Positions 34,780 to 43,803 of a stretch of DNA of 64,000 bases are shown piece after piece. The first letter of the stretch is position 1. The number at the start of each line of letters is the position of its first letter. The notes below the pieces were generated by a model. It did no database searches and was not told the origin of the DNA. It saw only the letters and a list, made by a program, of their open reading frames with translations. Source of the DNA: DATAUD01 sp036501665 (GTDB taxonomy: Bacteria; Verrucomicrobiota; Verrucomicrobiia; Limisphaerales; Palsa-1400); NCBI GenBank assembly GCA_036501665.1, contig DASXZW010000068.1, positions 59,256-123,255 on the forward strand, given 5' to 3'. Position numbers and translations under genes: made by a program.

Positions 34780-34815
34780 CGCGAAGCGTCTTGGAGTGCG
34801 GTAGTCCTCTACCGC
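34780..34815 (-). repeat. REP element 2
   Basis: This is an inverted copy of the same element. On the minus strand it reads GCGGTAG-AGGA-CTACCGC (34815-34798), then the shared 18-nt tail down to 34780. It ends 5 nt from the stop codon of the transposase gene, with the hairpin toward the gene. Confidence 0.85.
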
Positions 34816-34819
34816 TACT

Positions 34820-35392
34820 TTATTCGCTGTTCAAGTTCGGGTGAAAGTCATCTTCCACACAAATTTTATCTGTCTTGAACCGGTAGATTGATTTTACCAT
34901 CGCTGGCGATGCCGTTCGTTCAAACCACGACGCCGAACACCAAGGATATTGACAGGCCAACAAAGCAAGTCCGTGTTTGACCGCGTTTTGATGAACATAA
35001 TTCAACCGCGCCAAGTACGATCTTTGATGCGTCAGACGCGTTTCCCAGTAATTGAACCACACTTGGCGACCCGGCTGCTTGTCTATTTTATTGATCCAAC
35101 CCGATGTCTTTACGTGCAGCGTCTTCAACATCGTGCTCAAGTTGTGGGCGTCTGATATTTCTTCGGGAGAATGAGCGACGAAATGATAATGGTTCGAAAA
35201 AATTGCCCATGCTTCGAGTTGCCAGCCATGTTGCGCGATGACCGTCAATAATCCTCGATGCAAGACATCGAGTCGCGCTGCACGGCGGAAGAAGTGTTCT
35301 TTGTTGTATGTTGCGCCAGTTACAAAATAAGTGCCGCGGGAAGCCAGTTGATGGGTCGGAGCATGTGGCCAATTGGGTTTGGGCTCGGGCAC
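34820..35392 (-). mobile_element. REP-associated tyrosine transposase (RAYT), Y1 family
   Basis: This is a 190-residue single-domain HUH nuclease homologue with a GTG start at 35392. Key residues are visible: the metal-binding His pair in FSNHYHFVAHS and the catalytic Tyr in LARLNYVHQNAVKHGL. RAYTs cut and move REP palindromes as single strands and are usually single-copy genes flanked by their REPs. Here REP copies lie on both sides in outward orientation (34780-34815 and 35436-35471), which supports the assignment. All expected motifs are intact. Confidence 0.9.
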
Positions 35393-35435
35393 AGGGGAGG
35401 CTGCCTCGATGATGTATGTGTGGAAAAGGAAAAAA

Positions 35436-35471
35436 GCGGTAGAGGGCTACCGCACTCCAAGACGCTTCGCG
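35436..35471 (+). repeat. REP element 3
   Basis: Hairpin GCGGTAG-AGGG-CTACCGC (35436-35453) plus the identical 18-nt tail to 35471. It lies upstream of the transposase start with the hairpin toward the gene, mirroring copy 2. Confidence 0.85.
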
Positions 35472-35534
35472 CATTCTGGCGTCCGCTTTCTGCTTTATGC
35501 GTTGGCGGTTTGGTTGTAAGGTGCTTCCGTGCAA

Positions 35535-35801
35535 ATGACGCGTGATCGAGTCTTGAATCTCTATTTCATGGAGGCGCGCGCGAAATTGATCGACCTCGCC
35601 GCTTTCCTTGATCGTGTGGACCGCGCCGAAGGAACCGACGATTTTCGCATCAAAGCCCTTCGCAAAGCGCTCAAAGAATTGGAACACGACAAACCCGACC
35701 GCGCCAAACGGGTTCTTCTGAGTTTGAGCGACCCGAGCGTTGAGCCAATCGCCGCCGCCACGACCAAAGCGGCTTCGGGTGCGTGGCCGGGAACCGCATA
35801 A
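35535..35801 (+). CDS. Small helical protein ahead of the ebo-like cluster
   Basis: This is an 88-residue protein from the ATG at 35535 (a GTG at 35529 adds two residues). It has helical segments LYFMEARAKLIDLAAFLDRV and IKALRKALKELEHDKPDRAK, then an Ala-rich end. There is no signal peptide or motif. It lies 17 nt before the eboB-like gene on the same strand, so it probably belongs to that transcript. EboA proteins are much longer, so I do not call it eboA. Its function is unknown. Confidence 0.6.
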   Translation: MTRDRVLNLYFMEARAKLIDLAAFLDRVDRAEGTDDFRIKALRKALKELEHDKPDRAKRVLLSLSDPSVEPIAAATTKAASGAWPGTA

Positions 35802-35818
35802 GCCTTCAAGGAATTTCC

Positions 35819-36637
35819 ATGCGCTTCATCGAACCTCATGCCCACATGGTCAGCCGCACGACGGACGATTACCTCGCCCTGGCAATCGCCGGGTGCCAGG
35901 CCGTATGCGAACCGGCGTTTTGGGCGGGCTTTGACCGGACATCTGTCGATGGTTTTTTTGATTATTTCCGGCAATTGACCGAATACGAACCGCAACGCGC
36001 CGCCAAACACGGCCTGGCGCATTACTGCTGGATTTGTCTCAACCCAAAGGAATCGGAGGACATCAAACTTGCCGAAGAAGTCCTTGAAATTATCCCCCAA
36101 TTCTTGACTCGGCCCAGCGTCCTGGGCGTCGGCGAAATTGGGTTGAACAAAAACAGCCGCAACGAACTCACCATTTTCGAGAAGCATGTTGATATCGCGG
36201 TCAAGCATGACCAATTGATTCTTATCCACACGCCGCACCTTGAGGACAAGCTTAAGGGAACGCGGCTTATTATTGACGCGTTGAAATCCGATTCCCGCGT
36301 CAAGCCGGAGCGTGTCATCATCGATCACGTCGAGGAACATACGATCAAGCTGGTGCTGGACGCCGGCTTTTGGGCGGGCATGACGCTTTATCCCGAATCA
36401 AAATGCACAGCGGCGCGGGCCGCTGACATGGTCGAACAATACGGCAGCCTGCGTTTGTGGATGAACAGCGCCTGCGATTGGGGCGTGAGCGTGCCGCTGG
36501 CTGTTCCACGTGCGGCGCTCGAAATGCGCCAGCGCGGCCACGCAGCGGAACAGATCGACGCTCTTATTTACGGGAACCCTGCGCGATTCCTCGGACAATC
36601 CCGCAACTTCCGCGCGAAGTCCGGCGGCGCGACCTGA
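35819..36637 (+). CDS. eboB: TatD-like metal hydrolase, EboB type
   Basis: This is a 272-residue amidohydrolase-superfamily TIM-barrel protein. The ATG at 35819 has an AAGGA Shine-Dalgarno about 6 nt away. Metal-ligand motifs are EPHAHM (N-terminal H-x-H), VGEIGLNK, LILIHTPHLEDK, VIIDHVEEH and CDWGVS near the C-terminus. The identity as EboB rests on the gene order TatD-like, TIM-barrel (eboE-like), UbiA-like (eboC-like). The ebo genes are known to handle or move metabolites across membranes in several bacteria and plastids. Substrate here is unknown. Confidence 0.78.
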   Translation: MRFIEPHAHMVSRTTDDYLALAIAGCQAVCEPAFWAGFDRTSVDGFFDYFRQLTEYEPQRAAKHGLAHYCWICLNPKESEDIKLAEEVLEIIPQFLTRPSVLGVGEIGLNKNSRNELTIFEKHVDIAVKHDQLILIHTPHLEDKLKGTRLIIDALKSDSRVKPERVIIDHVEEHTIKLVLDAGFWAGMTLYPESKCTAARAADMVEQYGSLRLWMNSACDWGVSVPLAVPRAALEMRQRGHAAEQIDALIYGNPARFLGQSRNFRAKSGGAT

Positions 36638-36641
36638 CGCG

Positions 36642-37799
36642 ATGCTCCTTTCCAAAGGCCATCATCTCGCGTACTGCGGAAACATCCACCGCGGAGAAAC
36701 GTGGCCGGAAGTCTTCACCGCGCTCGAACAATACACTTTGTCTGTCAAGGAACGCGTTCAACCGTCAGGGCCGTTTGGGCTCGGTTTGCGGTTGAGCGAC
36801 ACGGCCTCGCGTGAATTGATTGACGCCCCGGTGCTGTTGCACTTTCAGCGATGGCTCGAACGGAATAACTGTTACGTTTTTACGATCAACGGTTTTCCGT
36901 TTGGAAAATTCCACGGGCAGCGCGTCAAGGAACAGGTCTATGCGCCGGATTGGACCACTGCGGAGCGCCTGGAATATACGAACCGCCTGTTCGACTTGCT
37001 GGCGCAGCTACTTCCTCCCGGCGTTGAAGGCAGCGTCAGCACAGTGCCGGGGTCCTTCAAGGAATTCAACTTGACGCATGTTCAGGAACGGCAGATTCGT
37101 TCCAACATTTTCCGCTGCGTCGAGCACATTGCGGCTTTGAGCGAGAGGACTGGCCGGATGTTACACCTCGGCGTGGAGCCGGAACCGCTCTGTCTGCTGG
37201 AAACAACCGCGGAAACAGTGGAATTTTTTGAGCGCCTTAATTTTGAGAATGGCTATGATTCCAGAATTGCGCCTCACTTGGGAGTCAATTACGACACCTG
37301 TCACCTGGCGGTTGAATATGAGGATCCCCACGAATCGTTGGAGAATCTTCAACGAAACGGAATCAAAGTTTCAAAAATTCACCTCAGTTCAGCGCTTAAA
37401 ACGCGGCCAACTTCTGCGACGCGCCAAGCCCTGTCGGCTTTCGCTGAGGATGTTTATCTGCATCAGGTCGTCGCCCGCTCAGGGAATAATTTGACGCGGT
37501 TTCGTGATCTCGATGTTGCACTGGGCAATGCCGAACCTTTTGAAGAGTGGAGAATTCATTTTCACATCCCGCTCCAATGCCCGGCAACTTCATGGTTTGA
37601 GCCGACAACAGATCATTTGCGGGGCGTTTTGGATTTTCTTGCCGGTCAATCTGGTCTTTGTTCGCACCTGGAAATGGAAACTTACACATGGGAAGTGCTT
37701 CCGCCGGAATTGAAAAGCAGCAATGTCGTCGATCAACTCGCCGCCGAGTATGAATGGTGCCTGAAGGAAATGAGGCAGCGGGGACTCGGTCGCCGATGA
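36642..37799 (+). CDS. eboE: TIM-barrel metabolite-traffic protein, EboE type
   Basis: This is a 385-residue xylose-isomerase-like TIM-barrel protein that begins 4 nt after eboB. Barrel landmarks are NNCYVFTINGFPFGKFHG, LGVEPEPLCLLET and LGVNYDTCHLAVEYEDP, with conserved acids and His in the metal positions. It is in the place that EboE occupies in ebo clusters. Its start at 36642 is used because upstream residues (from 36510) lie inside eboB in another frame. Its stop overlaps the UbiA-like ATG (ATGA), so the three genes are translationally linked. Confidence 0.78.
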   Translation: MLLSKGHHLAYCGNIHRGETWPEVFTALEQYTLSVKERVQPSGPFGLGLRLSDTASRELIDAPVLLHFQRWLERNNCYVFTINGFPFGKFHGQRVKEQVYAPDWTTAERLEYTNRLFDLLAQLLPPGVEGSVSTVPGSFKEFNLTHVQERQIRSNIFRCVEHIAALSERTGRMLHLGVEPEPLCLLETTAETVEFFERLNFENGYDSRIAPHLGVNYDTCHLAVEYEDPHESLENLQRNGIKVSKIHLSSALKTRPTSATRQALSAFAEDVYLHQVVARSGNNLTRFRDLDVALGNAEPFEEWRIHFHIPLQCPATSWFEPTTDHLRGVLDFLAGQSGLCSHLEMETYTWEVLPPELKSSNVVDQLAAEYEWCLKEMRQRGLGRR

Positions 37800-38662
37800 A
37801 TCAATTTCGGCAGCCATCGAAATTGCGGACGTTGCTGATTTTAGGGCGGGTTTCAAATCTTCCGACCGTCTGGTCAGATTGCCTTGCGGCCTGGTGGCTC
37901 GGCGGCGGCGGCGGCGTTTGGACGCTCGTGTGTGTTTCGGCGGCGTGCAGTTTTCTTTATATCGGGGGGATGTATCTCAATGACGCCTTTGACGCTTCGT
38001 TTGATCGAAACCATCGGCGAAACCGCCCCATTCCCTCGGGCGCGATAACAGAAAGGGAGGTCTGGCAGTGGGGAATTGCCTGGATGTTGGTGGGCGTGGC
38101 GGGCGTTGCCTGGCTCGGCAAAACGACAACAATTCTGATGTTGGCATTAAGCGCATGTGTGCTTGTCTATAATGCCATTCACAAAATGACGCCGCTGGCG
38201 CCTCTGGTCATGGGAGTGTGCAGGCTCGGAGTTTATCTTGTGGCGGCTTCCGCGGCGACTTACGGGGTTGACGGAGAGATCGTTTGGAAAGGGCTTGCGC
38301 TGGCGGTCTATATTGCGGGTTTGAGCTGGCTTGCCCGCAAGGAAAGCGGGCATGCGCAAATCAATTATTTACCGTGCATCCTGCTGGCAGCGCCGATTTT
38401 AATTGCGTGGTGCATCGACGATGGTTCGTGGACGCGGAACGCGGCGATCTTTTCGGCGATTCTTGGAGGTTGGTCAATTTGGGCTGTTACTCGCAGCCTT
38501 GGGAGAAACGGCCATGTAGGTTTTACGATCGGGAGGCTGCTGGCTGGGGTGGTTTTAGTTGATTTACTGGCGGTAGCGGGTGCGATTTCTCCGTGGGTGG
38601 CGCTCTTTGCTTTATGGTTTGTTTTGGCTCTTTTGCTGCAACGCTTCATCCCGGCAACGTAA
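37796..38662 (+). CDS. eboC: UbiA-family prenyltransferase, EboC type
   Basis: This is a membrane enzyme of 288 residues with about eight membrane segments. The UbiA signature NDAFDASFDRNHRRNRPIPS (first Asp-rich motif, residues about 62-82) is clear. The second Asp motif is weak: HKMTPLAPLVMG replaces the usual NDxxD, as in some divergent members. In characterised ebo clusters EboC is the UbiA-like membrane component. The start codon overlaps the eboE stop. A natural prenyl or lipid substrate cannot be told. Confidence 0.82.
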   Translation: MNQFRQPSKLRTLLILGRVSNLPTVWSDCLAAWWLGGGGGVWTLVCVSAACSFLYIGGMYLNDAFDASFDRNHRRNRPIPSGAITEREVWQWGIAWMLVGVAGVAWLGKTTTILMLALSACVLVYNAIHKMTPLAPLVMGVCRLGVYLVAASAATYGVDGEIVWKGLALAVYIAGLSWLARKESGHAQINYLPCILLAAPILIAWCIDDGSWTRNAAIFSAILGGWSIWAVTRSLGRNGHVGFTIGRLLAGVVLVDLLAVAGAISPWVALFALWFVLALLLQRFIPAT

Positions 38663-38678
38663 GATTGTTGACTCTTTT

Positions 38679-38709
38679 TTGAGCAAAGTTGGAGAAGTTG
38701 GTGTATAAT
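38679..38709 (+). promoter_or_regulatory. Candidate promoter of the zinc-motif protein gene
   Basis: TATAAT at 38704-38709 with TTGAGC at 38679-38684, a 19-nt spacer, lies about 25 nt before the ATG at 38734. An upstream TTGACT (38668-38673) is 30 nt away and too far for the same -10. Confidence 0.35.
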
Positions 38710-38733
38710 ACAGGGAACAGGAGGATTCAGACT

Positions 38734-39096
38734 ATGAAGAAAAAAGCTTGGAGTAGAAAAAAGATCAGCGACCAATTTACAGGATTGCTGAAAGCCGATG
38801 GCACGCCGATGTCTCGACAGCAAGTCCACATGATGCGCAAAAAAGCCCGGGGCATTTGTTTGACCTGCGGCGAGCCGGCGGTGGGTGTGTATTGCTTGAA
38901 GCATACAATTGCCGCGCGCGAACGGATGCGTCACAAATTGAACTATCGCCGACGCCTGCGAAAATCGCCCAGTTACGTGCTTGCCAAACAGGGTGGAGCT
39001 AAACGCGGGCGGAGTGTTAAGCGCGGCGCCACTGCTGTCAGATTGGGGCAGATGCCTCGTTCGAGGCTTCGCGCCCGGGTAGCGGCAGGCCGTTAA
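38734..39096 (+). CDS. Small basic protein with a zinc-binding motif
   Basis: This is a 120-residue protein, Lys/Arg-rich throughout (KKKAWSRKKISD, RMRHKLNYRRRLRK, RGRSVKRG). A Cys/His cluster GICLTCGEPAVGVYCLKH could bind one zinc in a small HNH-like or zinc-finger site. The ATG at 38734 has a GGAGG Shine-Dalgarno and a possible promoter of its own. It overlaps the convergent membrane-protein gene by 4 nt. Nucleic-acid binding is a likely guess from charge and metal site; no family name is assigned. Confidence 0.65.
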   Translation: MKKKAWSRKKISDQFTGLLKADGTPMSRQQVHMMRKKARGICLTCGEPAVGVYCLKHTIAARERMRHKLNYRRRLRKSPSYVLAKQGGAKRGRSVKRGATAVRLGQMPRSRLRARVAAGR

Positions 39097-41876
39097 GGCT
39101 TCGACGACCGAGGTTCGATGTAGAAGTGGTTCACCACAACATATCCCCCCAACAACACCCCGATTATAAGCGCGGTTACGGTGATGTAGAGATAGGTCAA
39201 AGGCGGTTGGTAGCGGAAGTCGATTGTGTGCTGGCCCGCTGGCACAAAGACGCCTTGCATGATGAAGTTGCAGCGGAGCAGTTGCTCTGGCTTCCCGTCC
39301 ACCCAGACTTTCCACCAATCGCCTGTGCGGTCGTTGAGCATTAAAACGGCAGGCGTCTTGGCTTCAGCCAGCAAAGTTACATGCTTCGATTCGTAATTAC
39401 TGATCTTGACAGTGCCAGGGTCAGCGCCGCCAGCTGTGGATTTTTCGGCCAATGGAGTATTGGTGGCGACTAATACTGTCTTGTCCACGTCGAACCAGGG
39501 CGAGACAAGCTTTTGCAGTGTGGATTGGTCATCCGCCGCTTCCCAATTTGAGTAAAGTTTGCAGCGCGGAAGGGCGCCTGGAAACTCGATCAAAGCCCAG
39601 GGACCATTGGTGTTGATCTGGACGGTCATGTCCCCGGCGTCTTCAACCTGGGTGACGTTGGTTTTGATAACCATGTCCATCCGCATGATGGTGTGAAAAC
39701 TGTTTTGCGGTTGCGCCAATTGATTCAAGAGCGGTTCCAGGCGGGCGTCGGCGAAAATATAACGAGTATTGGTCAACTTCCAAAGGCGCAGGACGGGCGT
39801 CAGATCATTTTGGGTACGTGGCGCAAAATTAGGGATGTAGCCCTTTTCCAAAAGCGGCATCCGGGGCGCCTGGTCGATTTCGAGCGACTCGATATTGTTG
39901 TAGGGATAATCATTTTCCAGCCACCAATGACATACTGCGCCAAAATTCGGATCGGAGCCGCCAAGATCGTAACCGCCCATCGGTGAAGTGCGGGAGACGA
40001 CGCGGTGTTCCCACGGCTCTTTTCGGAGCAGGTCCACCAGCGGATTCATGCTATATTTCTCTTTGTAATTGAAATAGCGGACCCACGGTTCGTCGGCGCG
40101 GGAAAGGTCGCAGATCATGATCGCGCTCAATGCGGCCCAGGCGAACACGGCCTTTTTTCCAGCAAACGCGCCGGTCAGAATTGAAACAATCAAGGCTGCC
40201 GAAATTGTAAAATAAACGAGGTACAGTCCCACTTCCTTGATGCTGAACGCGGCGATTTGCGGCGCGACGTCGCTTCCAAATCCATTGTGTTCGAGGTAAG
40301 TCACCAGGTTTGCGCTGGAGCCGGAGTAGATCAGCAAAGCTGCAATGGACCCTACAAACACCACGAGCATTCCAATGGACCAGCCGATGTCGAAACCTGA
40401 GAATTTCTTAAACCCCTCGATGAGAGCCTTTCCGAAACTTCGCCCTTTCGCCGGAATTTCCAAATCCAAGTAACGCCGGTGCAGCACTTCGAGTCCATAT
40501 CCGGACAAGATCATCAGGATGATGTTCAGCGGATGCATGAATTTCATCGGGCTGCGAATGCTGTTCAAAAACGGCATTGCGTAAATCAGACGATAAACAA
40601 AGCCATGTTGTCCCCACGCCGCCATCAGCGAAAACAAGCCAGCCGCTCCCCAAAACCAAACCGACCAGCGCTCTTGCGAGGAATAAGGGGAATCAGACTT
40701 TCGCAGGGTGTTTGCGAGGCCGAACAACGCAAGCAGGCAGACTAGCAGCCCCGCATATTCGCCGGAACCGGTATGCCTTCGCTGCACACTATTCTTGATT
40801 TGATCGACTACTTGTTCGCGCGTTTTGACATCGTCACCCGCCATGACATCCCGGATTTCGGCCTGAACGCCCAATGCTTCGGCTGCGTGGAGGCGGACCT
40901 TCGGGTCGCTGCTTTCCAGCCGTTCCACGCGCGGGTCCTCCGCGATGCGACCCCAGTATGAACCGGATTTATTTGTGGAAGTTGTGAAGTCCACCAAGCG
41001 ATAACCAAAAAGCCCTGGAATAAACAAACGAAGCGACTCGATTTTGGGAATGCTCCATTGCGTGTTGAAGTCGTATTGCGCTTCCTTTTCCTGCGCGCTT
41101 TGGCCACCGCCGCCGGTCCCGGTAAGTTGCGTTCCGACCAGCGTGTAAAGTGTGCTGGCCGCCATGAGTATGGAACAGATGACCACCAGTGCGCCGACAC
41201 CGACCGCTTTGCCGATTCCCTGCGCGGGATCGGGAGTGGACAGCAGAAAATAAAACAGGAGGAAAATACCGACGTAGATGCTCAAGATTGCGCCGACGTC
41301 AAAACCTTCCATGACCACCATGCCGACCGAGAGACCAGCCAGCACACCTTTAATCCATAACTGGCGAATATCGGGACTTACCAAAATTCCCAACGCAACG
41401 AATACCATTGACGCCGAGACTTCCCAAGTTCCCAAGCCCCAGCAGGCGTTGGAGAAATAGTGCATGTTCAGTCCTGCGCCGAGACCGCCCACGACGCAAA
41501 CCCACGGGGCAAATCGCAGTTGCCGAAAGAAAAACCACGCGCAGCATCCCATAAACACCATCGTCAAAGGCGCATAGACCTTCAGGTAATGCTCGGGAGA
41601 AAGAACGCTCGCAAGAAGGCTCGAGAGCGATGGTGAGGTTGAAGGAACGGCGCCGCCGATCCACCAAAAATCGCTCCAATATCCGGTGAACATTCCTGGC
41701 AATTGAGCGGAGCTATTTTTCATTGCCCCGAGCGCGGAATCGTTGGCCCAGAAGACTTCGTAGGGGAGAAATCCCTGGTGGCACAGCACCGAGAAGGTCC
41801 CCAGGAGAAGGAGCAGCACGAGCCAAAAAAGTCCGCTGGGACGCTTTTTATCAGGATTCGATTGATCGCCGTTCAT
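39093..41876 (-). CDS. Large multi-TM envelope protein (YfhO-like)
   Basis: This is a 927-residue membrane protein with about 12-14 membrane segments in the first 600 residues, a periplasmic soluble part (about 620-870) and a final membrane segment (LTYLYITVTALIIGVLLGGY). The start at 41876 puts a short cytoplasmic tail before the first segment. The architecture, and motifs such as FWANDSALGAMKNSS and GLFGYRLVDFTT, recall the YfhO/GT-C-like group of putative membrane glycosyltransferases. A conserved catalytic acid cannot be confirmed by eye. It follows the GT10 gene, so surface-glycan assembly fits. Confidence 0.6.
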   Translation of the reverse strand: MNGDQSNPDKKRPSGLFWLVLLLLLGTFSVLCHQGFLPYEVFWANDSALGAMKNSSAQLPGMFTGYWSDFWWIGGAVPSTSPSLSSLLASVLSPEHYLKVYAPLTMVFMGCCAWFFFRQLRFAPWVCVVGGLGAGLNMHYFSNACWGLGTWEVSASMVFVALGILVSPDIRQLWIKGVLAGLSVGMVVMEGFDVGAILSIYVGIFLLFYFLLSTPDPAQGIGKAVGVGALVVICSILMAASTLYTLVGTQLTGTGGGGQSAQEKEAQYDFNTQWSIPKIESLRLFIPGLFGYRLVDFTTSTNKSGSYWGRIAEDPRVERLESSDPKVRLHAAEALGVQAEIRDVMAGDDVKTREQVVDQIKNSVQRRHTGSGEYAGLLVCLLALFGLANTLRKSDSPYSSQERWSVWFWGAAGLFSLMAAWGQHGFVYRLIYAMPFLNSIRSPMKFMHPLNIILMILSGYGLEVLHRRYLDLEIPAKGRSFGKALIEGFKKFSGFDIGWSIGMLVVFVGSIAALLIYSGSSANLVTYLEHNGFGSDVAPQIAAFSIKEVGLYLVYFTISAALIVSILTGAFAGKKAVFAWAALSAIMICDLSRADEPWVRYFNYKEKYSMNPLVDLLRKEPWEHRVVSRTSPMGGYDLGGSDPNFGAVCHWWLENDYPYNNIESLEIDQAPRMPLLEKGYIPNFAPRTQNDLTPVLRLWKLTNTRYIFADARLEPLLNQLAQPQNSFHTIMRMDMVIKTNVTQVEDAGDMTVQINTNGPWALIEFPGALPRCKLYSNWEAADDQSTLQKLVSPWFDVDKTVLVATNTPLAEKSTAGGADPGTVKISNYESKHVTLLAEAKTPAVLMLNDRTGDWWKVWVDGKPEQLLRCNFIMQGVFVPAGQHTIDFRYQPPLTYLYITVTALIIGVLLGGYVVVNHFYIEPRSSKP

Positions 41877-41925
41877 CGCTAGTCCGCAAATCATAAGGGA
41901 AAAGGCCCCAATGCCAATGGTGTTT

Positions 41926-43020
41926 TTAGGCTTTTGCCTGCTGGGTTGCCTGGAACGGCTCGACGATGTGTTTAAGAATCAGTTGCGTGAAGTTTTCCGG
42001 CCCGAAGAGTTTGATCTTCTCACCGCGAACGAAGGCTTCGATGGCATCGAGACGGTCGTTGTATTCCTTCTGAGTCATCCCTTTCAAATATCCATAAAGG
42101 CTCGCGTAATCGGTGAAGTCGCGCTTGTCAATAAACGTTTCCTTCGGGATATAATCGGTGACATCCGGCGCTCCAATATAAATTGGAATGCAACCCGCGA
42201 ATAGCGCATCAAAGATTTTCTCGGTCACGTAGCCCGGAAAAGCGGCGTTTTCGTAGGCGATGGCGAATTTGTAAGCGCGCATCACCGCGTTCTTCCGCGT
42301 CACCCGGCCTCGATAGGAAGGAAAACGGTCGGTTTTGAATGAGTTCGGATATTTCGCGTAGATTCGTTGCAAGAAAAGATTCAGGCGCGAAAGTTTTCCT
42401 GAAAAATAAAACCGATCCCAATTCTGTCCAAAAAGATCGAACTCACCCGGATGTTCCCGCTCGAACCAACGCATCGCACGAATTCGTTCCGAGTAAAGCT
42501 CGGAACTGTGCCCGCTGTATTTCTGACTGACAATGTTGACGCAGAATTTTGTCTTTTCCGACCGGTTGATTGCGAACTGTTCCGGAATTTTCACTGGGAT
42601 CCATATTTTTACATATTTATCGCCAACGAAGCGTGGGTCATACGTGAAAACCTTTTCAAAAGAGGCGTGGTTCCGTCGCCAGTAGTTGTCAGGACGATTT
42701 GCCGGATTCTCCAGGAGAAACAGGTAGAGCTTTTTGCCCGGCATCTTCCGCAGTTTCCGATAGTATGAATTTAAAAAAGTCGGATGGTCGTAAAAAGAGG
42801 CCGCATCAAATGTTTCAAGCTCGGCCATATCCAGCGTGTTGACCTGATGCCCCAATTCGCGCAAGCGTCTGGCCATGTAAACCCCGGGATACGCGAGATC
42901 ATCGCCGATTTCGGACGCGCTGTCCTCAAACATTCGGTTCGCGTTGTAGAACTTGTAAAAATTCCAGAAACCAAGGTTCATTCGATGGTCAAGACTAAAG
43001 GATATCTTGCTTGTGGCCAA
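41926..43020 (-). CDS. GT10-family fucosyltransferase-like protein
   Basis: This is a 364-residue glycosyltransferase. The GT10 motif lies near residue 250-275: FAIAYENAAFPGYVTEK then IFDALFAGCIPIYIG. This is the donor-binding region of alpha-1,3/4-fucosyltransferases that use GDP-fucose. An N-terminal acceptor domain (about 1-180) is present. No membrane anchor is seen, as in bacterial forms. It lies just upstream of the large membrane protein on the minus strand. No GDP-fucose synthesis gene is in the window, so the actual sugar is uncertain. Confidence 0.82.
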   Translation of the reverse strand: MATSKISFSLDHRMNLGFWNFYKFYNANRMFEDSASEIGDDLAYPGVYMARRLRELGHQVNTLDMAELETFDAASFYDHPTFLNSYYRKLRKMPGKKLYLFLLENPANRPDNYWRRNHASFEKVFTYDPRFVGDKYVKIWIPVKIPEQFAINRSEKTKFCVNIVSQKYSGHSSELYSERIRAMRWFEREHPGEFDLFGQNWDRFYFSGKLSRLNLFLQRIYAKYPNSFKTDRFPSYRGRVTRKNAVMRAYKFAIAYENAAFPGYVTEKIFDALFAGCIPIYIGAPDVTDYIPKETFIDKRDFTDYASLYGYLKGMTQKEYNDRLDAIEAFVRGEKIKLFGPENFTQLILKHIVEPFQATQQAKA

Positions 43021-43050
43021 GTCGGCAAGCGCAACGGAAAGAGGATGCGA

Positions 43051-43803
43051 TCATCCTGTTGTGACTCTTCGCAGGAATTCGCGGGTTCTCTCGTGTTTCG
43101 CGTCAGAGAAAATTTGCTCTGGCGGCCCGGATTCCGCCACACGACCGCCATCGAAAAACAAAACGAAATCCGCCATGTCACGGGCGAATTGCATTTCGTG
43201 CGTGACGACGATCATGGTCATTCCTTCCTCCGCGAGCTGACGCATCACACGCAGAACTTCGTCGCGCAATTCCGGGTCGAGGGCGCTTGTCGGTTCGTCA
43301 AACAACATGACTTGCGGGCGCATCGCGAGCGCCCGGGCAATGGCGACCCGTTGCTGCTGTCCGCCGGAAAGTTGGCAGGGATACGCCTCAGCTTTTTCTG
43401 CGAGGCCCACTTTGGCCAACAACTCTCGCGCGAAAACCTCCGCCTCTTCCCGCGCGACGCCCTTAACGACGATCGGCGCTTCAGTAATATTCCGCAATAC
43501 TGTCAAGTGCGGAAACAGGTTGAACGACTGAAAAACCATCCCCGCCTGCAACCGAAGCCGGCGCTGCTGCTCGATTGCGTCGCGACTTCGCGGCGCGCTT
43601 CCTCCTTCGATAGTGACTTCGCCAATCGTAACTCGGCCTGAGTCGGGAATTTCCAATTGATTGAGGCAACGCAAAAATGTGCTCTTGCCGCAACCGCTTG
43701 GCCCGATCAGCACGACCGCTTCGCCAGCGCGTTGACGGTGATCGACGCCATGCAGAACACGATTCGCTTGGTATGACTTGACCAGGTTTTCAACGGCGAT
43801 CAT
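43051..43803 (-). CDS. glnQ: Polar amino-acid ABC transporter ATPase
   Basis: This is a 250-residue ATPase of the polar amino-acid uptake type. Walker A is IGPSGCGKSTFLRC, the Q-loop QAGMVFQSFNLFPHLT, the signature LSGGQQQRVAIARAL, Walker B VMLFDEPTSALDP and the H-switch VTHEMQFARDM. The GlnQ-like feature is the Q-loop followed by FNLFPHLTVLRNI. Its start lies inside the upstream permease gene (14-nt overlap), so the two are translationally coupled. Substrate is presumably an amino acid, but glutamine is not proven. Confidence 0.9.
   Translation of the reverse strand: MIAVENLVKSYQANRVLHGVDHRQRAGEAVVLIGPSGCGKSTFLRCLNQLEIPDSGRVTIGEVTIEGGSAPRSRDAIEQQRRLRLQAGMVFQSFNLFPHLTVLRNITEAPIVVKGVAREEAEVFARELLAKVGLAEKAEAYPCQLSGGQQQRVAIARALAMRPQVMLFDEPTSALDPELRDEVLRVMRQLAEEGMTMIVVTHEMQFARDMADFVLFFDGGRVAESGPPEQIFSDAKHERTREFLRRVTTG

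Noticed and set aside
36510..36641. N-terminal extension of the eboE-like gene
   Set aside because: It lies fully inside eboB in another frame and is Arg/Ser-rich. The ATG at 36642, 4 nt after the eboB stop, fits the operon.
38668..38709. TTGACT as -35 for the zinc-motif gene
   Set aside because: It is 30 nt from the TATAAT, too far. TTGAGC at 38679 is the better partner, though weak.
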